In this document: one piece after another, positions 49,438 through 56,755 of the stretch
Position numbering within the stretch: the stretch's first letter is position 1
How the letters are laid out: every line of letters begins with the position of its first letter
The notes under the pieces: generated by a model
What the model was told of the DNA's origin: nothing
Database searches by the model: none
The model's input: only the letters and a program-made list of their open reading frames with translations
Assembly (NCBI RefSeq): GCF_903772925.1
Contig: NZ_LR812090.1
Location: forward strand, 3,122,599 to 3,186,598
Source of the DNA: Alteromonas macleodii
GTDB taxonomy: Bacteria; Pseudomonadota; Gammaproteobacteria; Enterobacterales; Alteromonadaceae
Length of the DNA: 64,000 nucleotides
Direction: 5' to 3'
Made by a program: the position numbers and the translations under genes

Positions 49438-50118
49438 ATGTCAGTGTGGAAAAAACTAATTACTGCAGTAAAAGGTGGTGCTACCGAAGCTGCGCAGTCT
49501 GTTGCAGACAGTCAGGCGATTCGAATTTTGGAACAAGAAATCAGAGAAGCCAAAGAAGAACTACGCAAGTCTGATCATGCACGAACGCAGATTTTGGCGA
49601 AATGTAAACTTTCTCAACAAAAAGTAGATAGCTTTAACTCGTCAATAGCCGAGTACGAAGAGCATGCCCGTAAAGCGATAGATAACGATCGTCAGCTTGC
49701 TCTTGACTGTGCTCAGAAAGTGTCAGAGCTGAAAGAAGAACGTGAGCAAGAACAAACCTACCTTGATCAGTTCAAACAGTCTGAAAAGCAGTTGGCTAAT
49801 AATATTCAGCAAGCTAAAGCGAACTTGCGTCGCTTAGAACAGCAAGTGGACATGGTCAAAGCTACTGAAAGTGTTCAAAAAGCGCAGGTTGCAGTATCTT
49901 CACGCCACATGGGCGCGAACAGCAAAATGAAGACAGCTACTGAGTCTTTGTCTCGCATTCAGGATAAGCAAAAGATGCGCAATGCGGAACTTCAAGCAGC
50001 CGAGGAACTGGCTAGCGAGGAGTCGAGCAGCGACTTAGAAAAACGCCTAGCAGAAGCGGGCATCAAAGGGGGTAAAACCTCAGCCGATGACGAGCTAGCT
50101 CGAATTCTAGGCAAGTAA
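49438..50118 (+). CDS. yjfJ: YjfJ, PspA/IM30 family protein
   Basis: A 226-residue, almost entirely helical coiled-coil protein of the PspA/IM30/Vipp1 family, peripheral membrane proteins that assemble into ESCRT-III-like rings and protect damaged membranes. The N-terminus MSVWKKLITAVKGGATEAAQ is the amphipathic helix; heptad repeats cover about 25-190; the tail is acidic then KGGKTSADDELARILGK, typical of YjfJ. AAGGAG precedes the ATG. A terminator follows, so it and yjfI may be made in excess of the downstream genes. Confidence 0.93.
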   Translation: MSVWKKLITAVKGGATEAAQSVADSQAIRILEQEIREAKEELRKSDHARTQILAKCKLSQQKVDSFNSSIAEYEEHARKAIDNDRQLALDCAQKVSELKEEREQEQTYLDQFKQSEKQLANNIQQAKANLRRLEQQVDMVKATESVQKAQVAVSSRHMGANSKMKTATESLSRIQDKQKMRNAELQAAEELASEESSSDLEKRLAEAGIKGGKTSADDELARILGK

Positions 50119-50125
50119 GTCAAAG

Positions 50126-50151
50126 AATGGGAGCTAAAGGCTCCCATTTTT
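50126..50151 (+). terminator. Terminator after yjfJ
   Basis: A 9-bp stem AATGGGAGC (50126-50134) / GCTCCCATT (50140-50148) with a 5-nt loop, then TTT and AATT. It stands 7 bp past the yjfJ stop, inside the apparent operon. Confidence 0.8.
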
Positions 50152-50265
50152 AATTCTTGTTACAATAATTCCTTGCATAAATCGCCAGATAACAACGACC
50201 TAATCTAGACAAATCAAGTACTTCAAGGCAGAGTAAGGACACGCATAACAAGGGCTGTTTGTTTT

Positions 50266-51321
50266 ATGTCTCCATGGATTAAGCTGCGAAAAATCATGCT
50301 GCAATACTTTGCAGAGTCTCGCTGGTACACCATTGTCGGTGCGACCGCGTTTTACGCAGTAACAAGCTATTGGCTTCTTTTCGCTGCAGGCGAACACGAC
50401 TTAATTGCTAAAACCGATTTTGTCTACTGGTTAGCGGTCACCGCTTCAACGGTAGGTTATGGCGATCTCTCTCCCGTCACTCCAGCGGGAAAGTTAGTTG
50501 TTGCGCTTTATGTCATACCGCTTGGTTTGAGTATTTTCGCCATGGTAATTGGCCGAATTGCAGCTTGGGTTTCTTTAACGTGGAAGAAAGGATTGTTGGG
50601 TATGAATAGCTTGATGCTTAATGAACATATCTTGGTGATTGGTTGGAATGAGCAGCGCACCATGATGCTGCTTGACTTGATTCTGCAAGAACGAGATGCA
50701 ATGTCTGAACGTCCTGACATTGTACTTTGCGTAAAAGCTGATATTACCAACCCCATGCCCGGCGTCATTGAATTTGTAAAAGTAGATTCGTTCAACAAAG
50801 ACGAAGATATGGACCGCGCTTGTGTAAGCTCTGCCAAAACTATTGTTATCGATAACCCGCAAGATGATGTCACCATGACTACTGCGCTTTATTGTACCAA
50901 GCGTAATCCTGATGCTCATCAAGTGGCCTATTTCGACGATGACAGCTTAGTAAATTTGCTTCAGGACCACTGTCCTAAAGTGGAATGCACACCTAGTGTT
51001 GCAATAGAAATGCTTGTTAAAGCTGCATTTGATCCAGGTTCCAGTATGCTTCATCACGACTTGCTAAGTATTGATGAAGGGCAAGCACAATTTTCAGTAA
51101 AAATACCGCAAAGTTGCCAAGCGATTTCCGTTGCCAAGTTATTTATCAATTTAAAGCGCAAACACGACGCCATCTTTATCGGTTATGCACCCAATGGCCT
51201 TGTGAAAGAAATGGTGGTGAACCCACCGTTAGACGCTACGTTAAACCCAGGTGACACCTTGTTTTACATCGCTGAGCGACGCATTAATGCAATAAACTGG
51301 TCGTCACTGGACGCTGATTAA
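50266..51321 (+). CDS. Two-TM potassium channel with cytoplasmic RCK-like domain
   Basis: A 351-residue inner-membrane channel. TM1 about 22-41, pore helix and selectivity filter STVGYGD (61-67), TM2 about 77-100, then a cytoplasmic region starting NEHILVIGWNEQRTMMLL that resembles an RCK/TrkA-N Rossmann domain (about 119-240) and a C-terminal TrkA-C-like part (about 270-345). The filter is fully canonical for K+. The nucleotide-binding glycine motif is altered (IGWNEQ instead of GxGxxG), so the ligand may differ. Related genes sit in Yjf clusters of other bacteria. Weak ribosome binding site. Confidence 0.9.
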   Translation: MSPWIKLRKIMLQYFAESRWYTIVGATAFYAVTSYWLLFAAGEHDLIAKTDFVYWLAVTASTVGYGDLSPVTPAGKLVVALYVIPLGLSIFAMVIGRIAAWVSLTWKKGLLGMNSLMLNEHILVIGWNEQRTMMLLDLILQERDAMSERPDIVLCVKADITNPMPGVIEFVKVDSFNKDEDMDRACVSSAKTIVIDNPQDDVTMTTALYCTKRNPDAHQVAYFDDDSLVNLLQDHCPKVECTPSVAIEMLVKAAFDPGSSMLHHDLLSIDEGQAQFSVKIPQSCQAISVAKLFINLKRKHDAIFIGYAPNGLVKEMVVNPPLDATLNPGDTLFYIAERRINAINWSSLDAD

Positions 51322-51332
51322 GAGGCGTAAAC

Positions 51333-51986
51333 ATGTTTAGTAAACTATTTAAGAAATCAGAATCTATTAAGAAATCAGAACCTAAGGCGCCAGAAATAAT
51401 GGGGCTTTATTTAGGTGGTTCTTTCGAGTTAGATAACTTAAAACTTTCCCTACTAGAACCCGAGTTAACCATTGAAGGCGCTGCACGTTCTCAGTTAATT
51501 CAAGCGGTAGGTGAAGCCCCCTTAGATACTGGCGGCACTCTGCTTCGTTTTTACACTGACGATGATGGCTTTTTACAGGTGGTGACCGATGGTGGCCTAT
51601 CAGAGAACCACATTACTGACGTGAAACTTTGGCACTTTTATGAGACAAAAACCATTGGCAACACAGCTCAGTGGAATGAATGTTTAAAGAGCGTAATCAG
51701 TCAGCCTACCTACGAACTTGAAGGCAAGGTATATACTCGTGTATGGGGGGCTGTGGGCGACGAATCACCGCCAGTTGCGGTAACCGAAACGACCTACGAA
51801 GAAGATGGTGATGTGAGTAAAACAGATCAGTTTATGATGTTGTATGAACGTCCTATCAGTAACGATAGAGTTGAGACCTTGCTTGTTGTTGGTGAAGAAA
51901 AACAAGTGGGTAACAATTTAGACAGATGCTTAGTGATTTCTACAGGCTTCGATGTTGAGCCTGCAGACATCACAATAAACGGTTAA
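51333..51986 (+). CDS. yjfK: YjfK, DUF2491 family protein
   Basis: A 217-residue soluble protein of the DUF2491/YjfK family: LGGSFELDNLKLSLLEPEL, IEGAARSQLIQAVGE, DDDGFLQVV and VWGAVGDESPPVAV follow the family pattern. A short basic/Ser N-terminus (FKKSESIKKSEPKAPE) precedes it. No TM. GAGG precedes the ATG, 11 bp after the channel gene. Function unknown; always found with PspA-like and YjfL genes as far as I recall. Confidence 0.87.
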   Translation: MFSKLFKKSESIKKSEPKAPEIMGLYLGGSFELDNLKLSLLEPELTIEGAARSQLIQAVGEAPLDTGGTLLRFYTDDDGFLQVVTDGGLSENHITDVKLWHFYETKTIGNTAQWNECLKSVISQPTYELEGKVYTRVWGAVGDESPPVAVTETTYEEDGDVSKTDQFMMLYERPISNDRVETLLVVGEEKQVGNNLDRCLVISTGFDVEPADITING

Positions 51987-52002
51987 TAAAAAAGGAATAA
52001 CT

Positions 52003-52419
52003 ATGGATACCATTATGCACTCTTTGGCCGGCCTGGATAACTTTGCGCTGTACTTCGGCCTATCGATTGTTTTCTTGTTTATCTTCAAATTGGTGTACGC
52101 CTTAGTTACACCTCATGATGAATGGAAGCTGGTAAAAGAAGAAAAAAATGTAGCTGCAGCTATTGGATTTGGCGGGGCTATTATCGGTTTTGCTATAGCG
52201 CTTGGCAGCGCGGCCTCAAACTCTGTTGCTGTGGTAGATTTTGCTATTTGGGCGCTCGTTGCGGTTGTTGCTCAGTCTTTGGCGTTTGCCATATTACGTT
52301 TCAGCTTTATGCCTAAAATTGCAGAACGTATTAACAATAATGAAGTTTCTGCAGGTGTAATGCTGGCCAGTATGTCCATTGCCGTAGGCTTACTAAACGC
52401 CGCTTGCATGACCTATTAA
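52003..52419 (+). CDS. yjfL: YjfL, DUF350 membrane protein
   Basis: A 138-residue inner-membrane protein with four predicted TM helices (about 15-35, 50-70, 78-98, 118-136). KEEKNVAAAIGFGGAIIGFA between TM1 and TM2 is the DUF350 hallmark. AAGGA precedes the ATG; 16 bp from yjfK. Function unknown; a membrane partner of the PspA-like protein or of the ATP-grasp enzyme is plausible. Confidence 0.92.
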   Translation: MDTIMHSLAGLDNFALYFGLSIVFLFIFKLVYALVTPHDEWKLVKEEKNVAAAIGFGGAIIGFAIALGSAASNSVAVVDFAIWALVAVVAQSLAFAILRFSFMPKIAERINNNEVSAGVMLASMSIAVGLLNAACMTY

Positions 52420-52429
52420 GGGGGCAGCA

Positions 52430-53098
52430 ATGACTGATAAAAGCAACATAGAACGTCAAATTGTTGATAACCAGCAAAGTGAGCGGCCTGTTATGAAGCG
52501 CACTAAGCACATTAACCTTAATAGTATGCGTAAAGGTTTTAACGTTAAGCCTTTAGCGTTAGGCGTGGCTAGCGTTATCCTCAGTGGTTGTGGCGGGGAA
52601 AAAGAAGATGCCACTATTTACACATCGCTAGAAGATTGTAAGCAAGACTTCCCAGATGCGGTAGAGCGCTGTGAAGCTGCCTATCAGACAGCGGTGGATG
52701 AGGCTATGCGCACCAGTCCACGCTTTAGTTCTGAATATGACTGTGAGTACGAATTTGGCCCAAATCAGTGCCAATACGTAAACAACAGCAGCGGCAGCTT
52801 TTTCATGCCTTTCATGGCTGGCTATATGGTGAGCTCTTTACTTTCACCAAGTCGCTACTACTCGCAACCCTTATATACTTCCTATTCATATAACTCACCG
52901 TTTCGTTCACGCTGGATAACGGCAGACGGCTATGTGTTCGATGGCGATATTCGAAAAAGAAATTACCGGGTAAATAAAAGCGTTTACAAACCAAAACCAA
53001 CGGTGAACCGCACTATGAAACGAGGCGGGTTTGGCAGCAGTGTGCGCGCTAAGTCATCTTGGGGTAGCAGCAGCCGTAAAGGCGGCTGGGGCGGATAA
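52430..53098 (+). CDS. yjfM: YjfM, DUF1190 lipoprotein
   Basis: A 222-residue lipoprotein of the DUF1190/YjfM family. The lipobox LSGC gives lipidated Cys54; the long n-region (53 residues, with [15 protein letters not shown]) is usual in the family. The mature part has [17 protein letters not shown] and [15 protein letters not shown], paired cysteines, an aromatic/Ser/Tyr-rich stretch and a basic Gly/Ser tail. GGGGG lies 5 nt before ATG. Two bases separate it from the ATP-grasp gene. Confidence 0.9.
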   Translation: MTDKSNIERQIVDNQQSERPVMKRTKHINLNSMRKGFNVKPLALGVASVILSGCGGEKEDATIYTSLEDCKQDFPDAVERCEAAYQTAVDEAMRTSPRFSSEYDCEYEFGPNQCQYVNNSSGSFFMPFMAGYMVSSLLSPSRYYSQPLYTSYSYNSPFRSRWITADGYVFDGDIRKRNYRVNKSVYKPKPTVNRTMKRGGFGSSVRAKSSWGSSSRKGGWGG

Positions 53099-53100
53099 GA

Positions 53101-54267
53101 ATGTTTAGAATGCCTTGCCAGCCTCGTAAGGGCTGGCAGCAGTTGGCCAATGAGTTTGGTTTCCATTTTCACACCATGTACGGCGAACCGTACTGGGATG
53201 AAAGTGCCTACTACCAATTCACACTCTCACAAATTGAAAACGACATTGAAGACCCCACTGCCGAGTTACATCAAATGTGTCTGGCGGTTACCGAAGATGT
53301 GGTGAATAGTGAGGAATTACTTACTCGCTTTTGCATCCCGGAGCAGCATTGGGATTTAGTGCGTAATAGCTGGAACGAAAGAGACCCAAGTTTATACTCT
53401 CGCCTTGACCTTGTTTACAGTGGCAAAGGACCAGCAAAACTTCTTGAAAACAATGCAGATACGCCCACCAGCCTGTATGAATCCGGTTTTTGGCAATGGC
53501 TGTGGCTTTCGCAAAATGTCGATGCAGGCAAACTTGCTCTGCATGCCGATCAGTTTAACAGCTTGCAAGAAAAGTTAGTACATCGCTTTCGTGAAATTGC
53601 CTTGCACTACAACATAAATCAACTGCATATGGCGTGCTGTAAAGATACCGTTGAAGACCGCGGTACTGTGCAATACCTTCAAGACTGCGCTAAAGAAGCA
53701 GGGCTTATAGCTGACTTTGTGTTTATCGAAGATATTGGATTAGCAGACACAGGCGTTTTTACTGACCTTCAAGATGCTCCTATTACTGATTGTTTTAAGC
53801 TTTACCCTTGGGAATTTATGCTGCGCGAAGAGTTTGGCAACGTATTAGAAGACGCCCAAGTAAATTGGTTAGAGCCTGCGTGGAAATCTATTATTTCAAA
53901 TAAAGCGCTGCTTCCCCAGCTTTGGAAAAAGTTTGAAGGCCACCCTAACCTACTTCCCGCTTATTTTTCAGACGAAATAAACGCAAATAGTTTGTCCGGA
54001 AAGTGGATTAAAAAGCCCCTATTTTCTAGAGAGGGTGCCAACGTATCAATTATCGAAAGTGGTGTTGAGAGCGTTTTGAGTGATGGCCCTTACGGCGAAG
54101 AAGGTTTTATTGTTCAAGCTTTTGAACCATTGCCCGTTTTTGAAGGTAATCATACGCTTATAGGTAGTTGGTTAGTAGATGACATGCCAGCGGGTATTTC
54201 GGTAAGAGAAGATGCCTCAGCGATCACACAGGACCTTTCTCGCTACCTTCCCCATATTATTTTGTAA
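53101..54267 (+). CDS. yjfC: YjfC, glutathionylspermidine synthase-like ATP-grasp enzyme
   Basis: A 388-residue enzyme of the glutathionylspermidine synthetase preATP-grasp/ATP-grasp family. Motifs: [39 protein letters not shown] and [11 protein letters not shown]. The N-terminal amidase of E. coli Gss is absent, as in YjfC/YgiC, so it would be a ligase only; the amine/peptide substrates are unknown. Cytoplasmic. Starts 2 bp after yjfM, so the two are cotranslated. Next gene is a rhomboid. Confidence 0.93.
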   Translation: MFRMPCQPRKGWQQLANEFGFHFHTMYGEPYWDESAYYQFTLSQIENDIEDPTAELHQMCLAVTEDVVNSEELLTRFCIPEQHWDLVRNSWNERDPSLYSRLDLVYSGKGPAKLLENNADTPTSLYESGFWQWLWLSQNVDAGKLALHADQFNSLQEKLVHRFREIALHYNINQLHMACCKDTVEDRGTVQYLQDCAKEAGLIADFVFIEDIGLADTGVFTDLQDAPITDCFKLYPWEFMLREEFGNVLEDAQVNWLEPAWKSIISNKALLPQLWKKFEGHPNLLPAYFSDEINANSLSGKWIKKPLFSREGANVSIIESGVESVLSDGPYGEEGFIVQAFEPLPVFEGNHTLIGSWLVDDMPAGISVREDASAITQDLSRYLPHIIL

Positions 54268-54287
54268 TCTAGTTAAGGGGCAATTTT

Positions 54288-54827
54288 ATGAAGCCGCTTT
54301 CATTTCAAATTCGCGTTCTGCTAACGTTGGGCGCACTTTTAATCGTAGTAGAAGTAGCAAATTTACTTACCGGCAATGCTCTTAATCAGTTTGGTGTGGT
54401 GCCTCGTACCCTATCAAGTCTACCTTATATCTTTACAGCACCTTTTCTTCATGGAACACCGACGCACTTGATGGCTAACTTGGTGCCTCTTTTGCTGTTC
54501 ATGTGGCTTACTATGCAATGGGGAAAACGTACGTTTCTCATCGCAACGCTAAGTGCACTGCTTATAGGTGGCTTAGGCGTATGGCTGTTTGGTAGAACCG
54601 CCACACATATAGGCGCAAGCGGAATGGTATATGGTTATTTCGGTTTCTTAGTGTTGGCTGGCTTTAGAAGTAATAAAGTGCGGTATTTGCTTATATCACT
54701 TGTGGTTGCGGCACTATATGGTGGAATGCTGGTTGGTGTACTTCCCACATCAAAATTTATTTCCTTTGAATATCATCTGTTTGGCTTTATTGGCGGCTTA
54801 TTTGCCGCATGGCACTGGGCACGCTAA
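54288..54827 (+). CDS. Rhomboid-family intramembrane serine protease
   Basis: A 179-residue inner-membrane protein with six TM helices. Catalytic dyad: S111 in THIGASGMVYGYFG and H163 in SFEYHLFGFIGG; the conserved HxxxN is H60-x-x-x-N64 in PTHLMANLVPL. All residues needed for proteolysis are present. AAGGGG precedes the ATG, 20 bp after yjfC, so it belongs to the same unit; substrates are unknown, and a neighbouring membrane protein such as YjfL or the channel is a reasonable guess only. Confidence 0.92.
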   Translation: MKPLSFQIRVLLTLGALLIVVEVANLLTGNALNQFGVVPRTLSSLPYIFTAPFLHGTPTHLMANLVPLLLFMWLTMQWGKRTFLIATLSALLIGGLGVWLFGRTATHIGASGMVYGYFGFLVLAGFRSNKVRYLLISLVVAALYGGMLVGVLPTSKFISFEYHLFGFIGGLFAAWHWAR

Positions 54828-54873
54828 TTACTTTCCGTATAATTGACTTTAAGATAAGACGTTATTAAAAGAT

Positions 54874-55575
54874 ATGTCAGCAGTACAAGAACCTACTCAA
54901 AAGAATCAAGGCTTTTTCGGCAACCTCGCGTTTAACATTGTTATTCCTGTGGTATTGATGAGCTATGCAAGTTCAGAAGATTACCTAGGGCCAGCATGGA
55001 GTATTGTAGCCGCACTTAGCTTCCCTATTGGTTACGGTCTATGGGACCTAAAAGAATCAGGAAAGGTAAACGGCTTTTCTGTTCTTGGGATTATCAGCGT
55101 GTTACTTACTGGCGGGTTTAGCTTGCTCAAATTGCCAGCAGAGTATATTGCGATCAAAGAAGCGGCCATTCCGGGCATTATCGGTATAGCGGTGTTAGTG
55201 ACCCAGTACACTAATAAACCCTTGGTAAAAATGCTTATTCTTAACGACCAGATCATAAACTGGCCTCACCTCAATCAGGTACTAGATGCCAAGGGAAAGC
55301 AGCCAGAGTTTAAAAAGAAGGTGGCGGTAAGCTCTTATATTGTCGCGAGTTCGTTTTTCCTCTCTTCAGCGCTTAATTATATTTTGGCAAAAATGATATT
55401 GGTCAGTGAACCGGGCACAACGGCCTACACTGAAGAGCTGGGTCGAATGACAGCGCTTAGCTACCCTGTCATTGTGATCCCGAGCATGATTTTACTTATT
55501 GCCGCGCTTTGGTATTTATTTGCACAAATCAAGAAAATCACTGGCGAAGAGCTCGATAACTTCATTAACCAGTAA
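54874..55575 (+). CDS. VC0807-family membrane protein
   Basis: A 233-residue inner-membrane protein with about six TM helices, matching the VC0807 family: N-terminal NLAFNIVIPVVLMSYAS, the PIGYGLWDLKESGKVNGFS turn, and FFLSSALNYILAKMI. No catalytic residues stand out. It lies 46 bp after the rhomboid gene with a weak ribosome binding site and is followed by a good terminator, so it is the last gene of the cluster. Its link to the Yjf genes may be only positional. Confidence 0.85.
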   Translation: MSAVQEPTQKNQGFFGNLAFNIVIPVVLMSYASSEDYLGPAWSIVAALSFPIGYGLWDLKESGKVNGFSVLGIISVLLTGGFSLLKLPAEYIAIKEAAIPGIIGIAVLVTQYTNKPLVKMLILNDQIINWPHLNQVLDAKGKQPEFKKKVAVSSYIVASSFFLSSALNYILAKMILVSEPGTTAYTEELGRMTALSYPVIVIPSMILLIAALWYLFAQIKKITGEELDNFINQ

Positions 55576-55588
55576 CGATACAAACTAG

Positions 55589-55612
55589 AAGGGGCTTACA
55601 GCCCCTTTTTAA
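55589..55612 (+). terminator. Terminator after the VC0807-family gene
   Basis: An 8-bp stem AAGGGGCT (55589-55596) / AGCCCCTT (55600-55607) with a TAC loop, followed by TTTAATTT, 13 bp after the stop codon. Confidence 0.88.
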
Positions 55613-55945
55613 TTTCTAGTCCAAAGCCCCTGCCCCATGGCGTAAGTTAAGACACCTTCTGGTGTCACAAGACACCTAGGAACAATAGAACATTGAATTC
55701 CCCTCTCGTTTTTTAACCAAAAATCCTGAACTATACGTATACCCTCAGATAGAAAAACAATTAATTTAATTAGCGTGTATGGGCATTTAATGTATTTTAG
55801 CCGCGAGAGCCTGAAATTCGACCTACTGTGTGCCCTATGATTATTAACACCACGATTAGGCCCATATTTTTACGCTATAGCATTGAGCCTTTAACCCTGT
55901 ATTTTGAACACCGTAGTGTTAACCCTGAACCTTTAATCCTGAGCT
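55613..55945 (+). promoter_or_regulatory. Upstream region of the Att-like operon with repeats
   Basis: No gene. It contains an inverted repeat GACACC-TTCT-GGTGTC (55651-55666) with a third GACACC at 55671, and imperfect 15-bp direct repeats at 55885-55899 and 55927-55941 (13 of 15 identical, 42 bp apart); the second ends five bases before the ATG, in the place of the ribosome binding site. Confidence 0.45.
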
Positions 55946-56707
55946 ATGTTGACAATAAAAGACTTAAAGAAATCCTTTTCAAAGACAGGGGTTGAGCTTA
56001 TAAACAACCTTAGCCTGACTGTAAACCCGGGCGAATCGGTGAGTATTCAGGGGGCGTCTGGCTGCGGTAAATCTACCTTGCTGTCGCTTATTGCTGGGTT
56101 TGAGACTCCCGACGGCGGAGACATTGCAGTAAACGGATTGTCGATTGCTGGCTATAGCAAGCTCGATAATACATCTAAAGCTAGGGATATCGATAATTTT
56201 CGCAAGCAGCATTTAGGTATTGTGTTTCAAAGCTTTAACTTGTTCGACTGCTTTAACGTATGGGACAACATTGCCTTTACCGCAAGGCTAAAAGGTAATT
56301 TTGATAAAGACTATCAATTAGCGTTAATGGATGAACTTGGAATACTACCCTTAGCGCAAAAACCGCTAAGCCAATTATCTGGAGGGGAACAGCAGCGCTG
56401 TGCCATAGCGCGAGCGCTCGTACATCGCCCCTCGCTTATTTTGGCCGACGAACCCACCGGCAACTTGGATGAGACCACTAGCGAAATAGTGTCAGACTTA
56501 CTTTTTGAAACCTGCAAGCAAGCTAACACCTCCCTTGTGGTAGTTACCCACAGTCAAGACGTAGCGATAAAAGCGGATTCTGTTCTGCGACTGCATAAAG
56601 GTGTATTAGAAGATGTCAGGCCTGGAAGCATAGAGTCTAAAAATGTAATACATGGCACTGTTTCACCACCAGTTTACGTAAATAAGCGTAACGGTGGAGA
56701 TATTTAG
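55946..56707 (+). CDS. AttE-like ABC transporter ATPase
   Basis: A 253-residue ABC ATPase of the MacB/LolD/AttE type. Walker [10 protein letters not shown] (36-44), Q loop VFQSFNLF, signature [15 protein letters not shown], Walker [14 protein letters not shown], switch His in VVVTHSQDV. The [16 protein letters not shown] combination is usual for type VII (MacB-like) systems that work on periplasmic substrates rather than move them through the membrane. ATG at 55946; next gene 48 bp downstream encodes the matching permease. Confidence 0.93.
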   Translation: MLTIKDLKKSFSKTGVELINNLSLTVNPGESVSIQGASGCGKSTLLSLIAGFETPDGGDIAVNGLSIAGYSKLDNTSKARDIDNFRKQHLGIVFQSFNLFDCFNVWDNIAFTARLKGNFDKDYQLALMDELGILPLAQKPLSQLSGGEQQRCAIARALVHRPSLILADEPTGNLDETTSEIVSDLLFETCKQANTSLVVVTHSQDVAIKADSVLRLHKGVLEDVRPGSIESKNVIHGTVSPPVYVNKRNGGDI

Positions 56708-56755
56708 CGATATGAATATTGTTACAAATACGCCATTAAAGAGTGAGAAGCTGCT

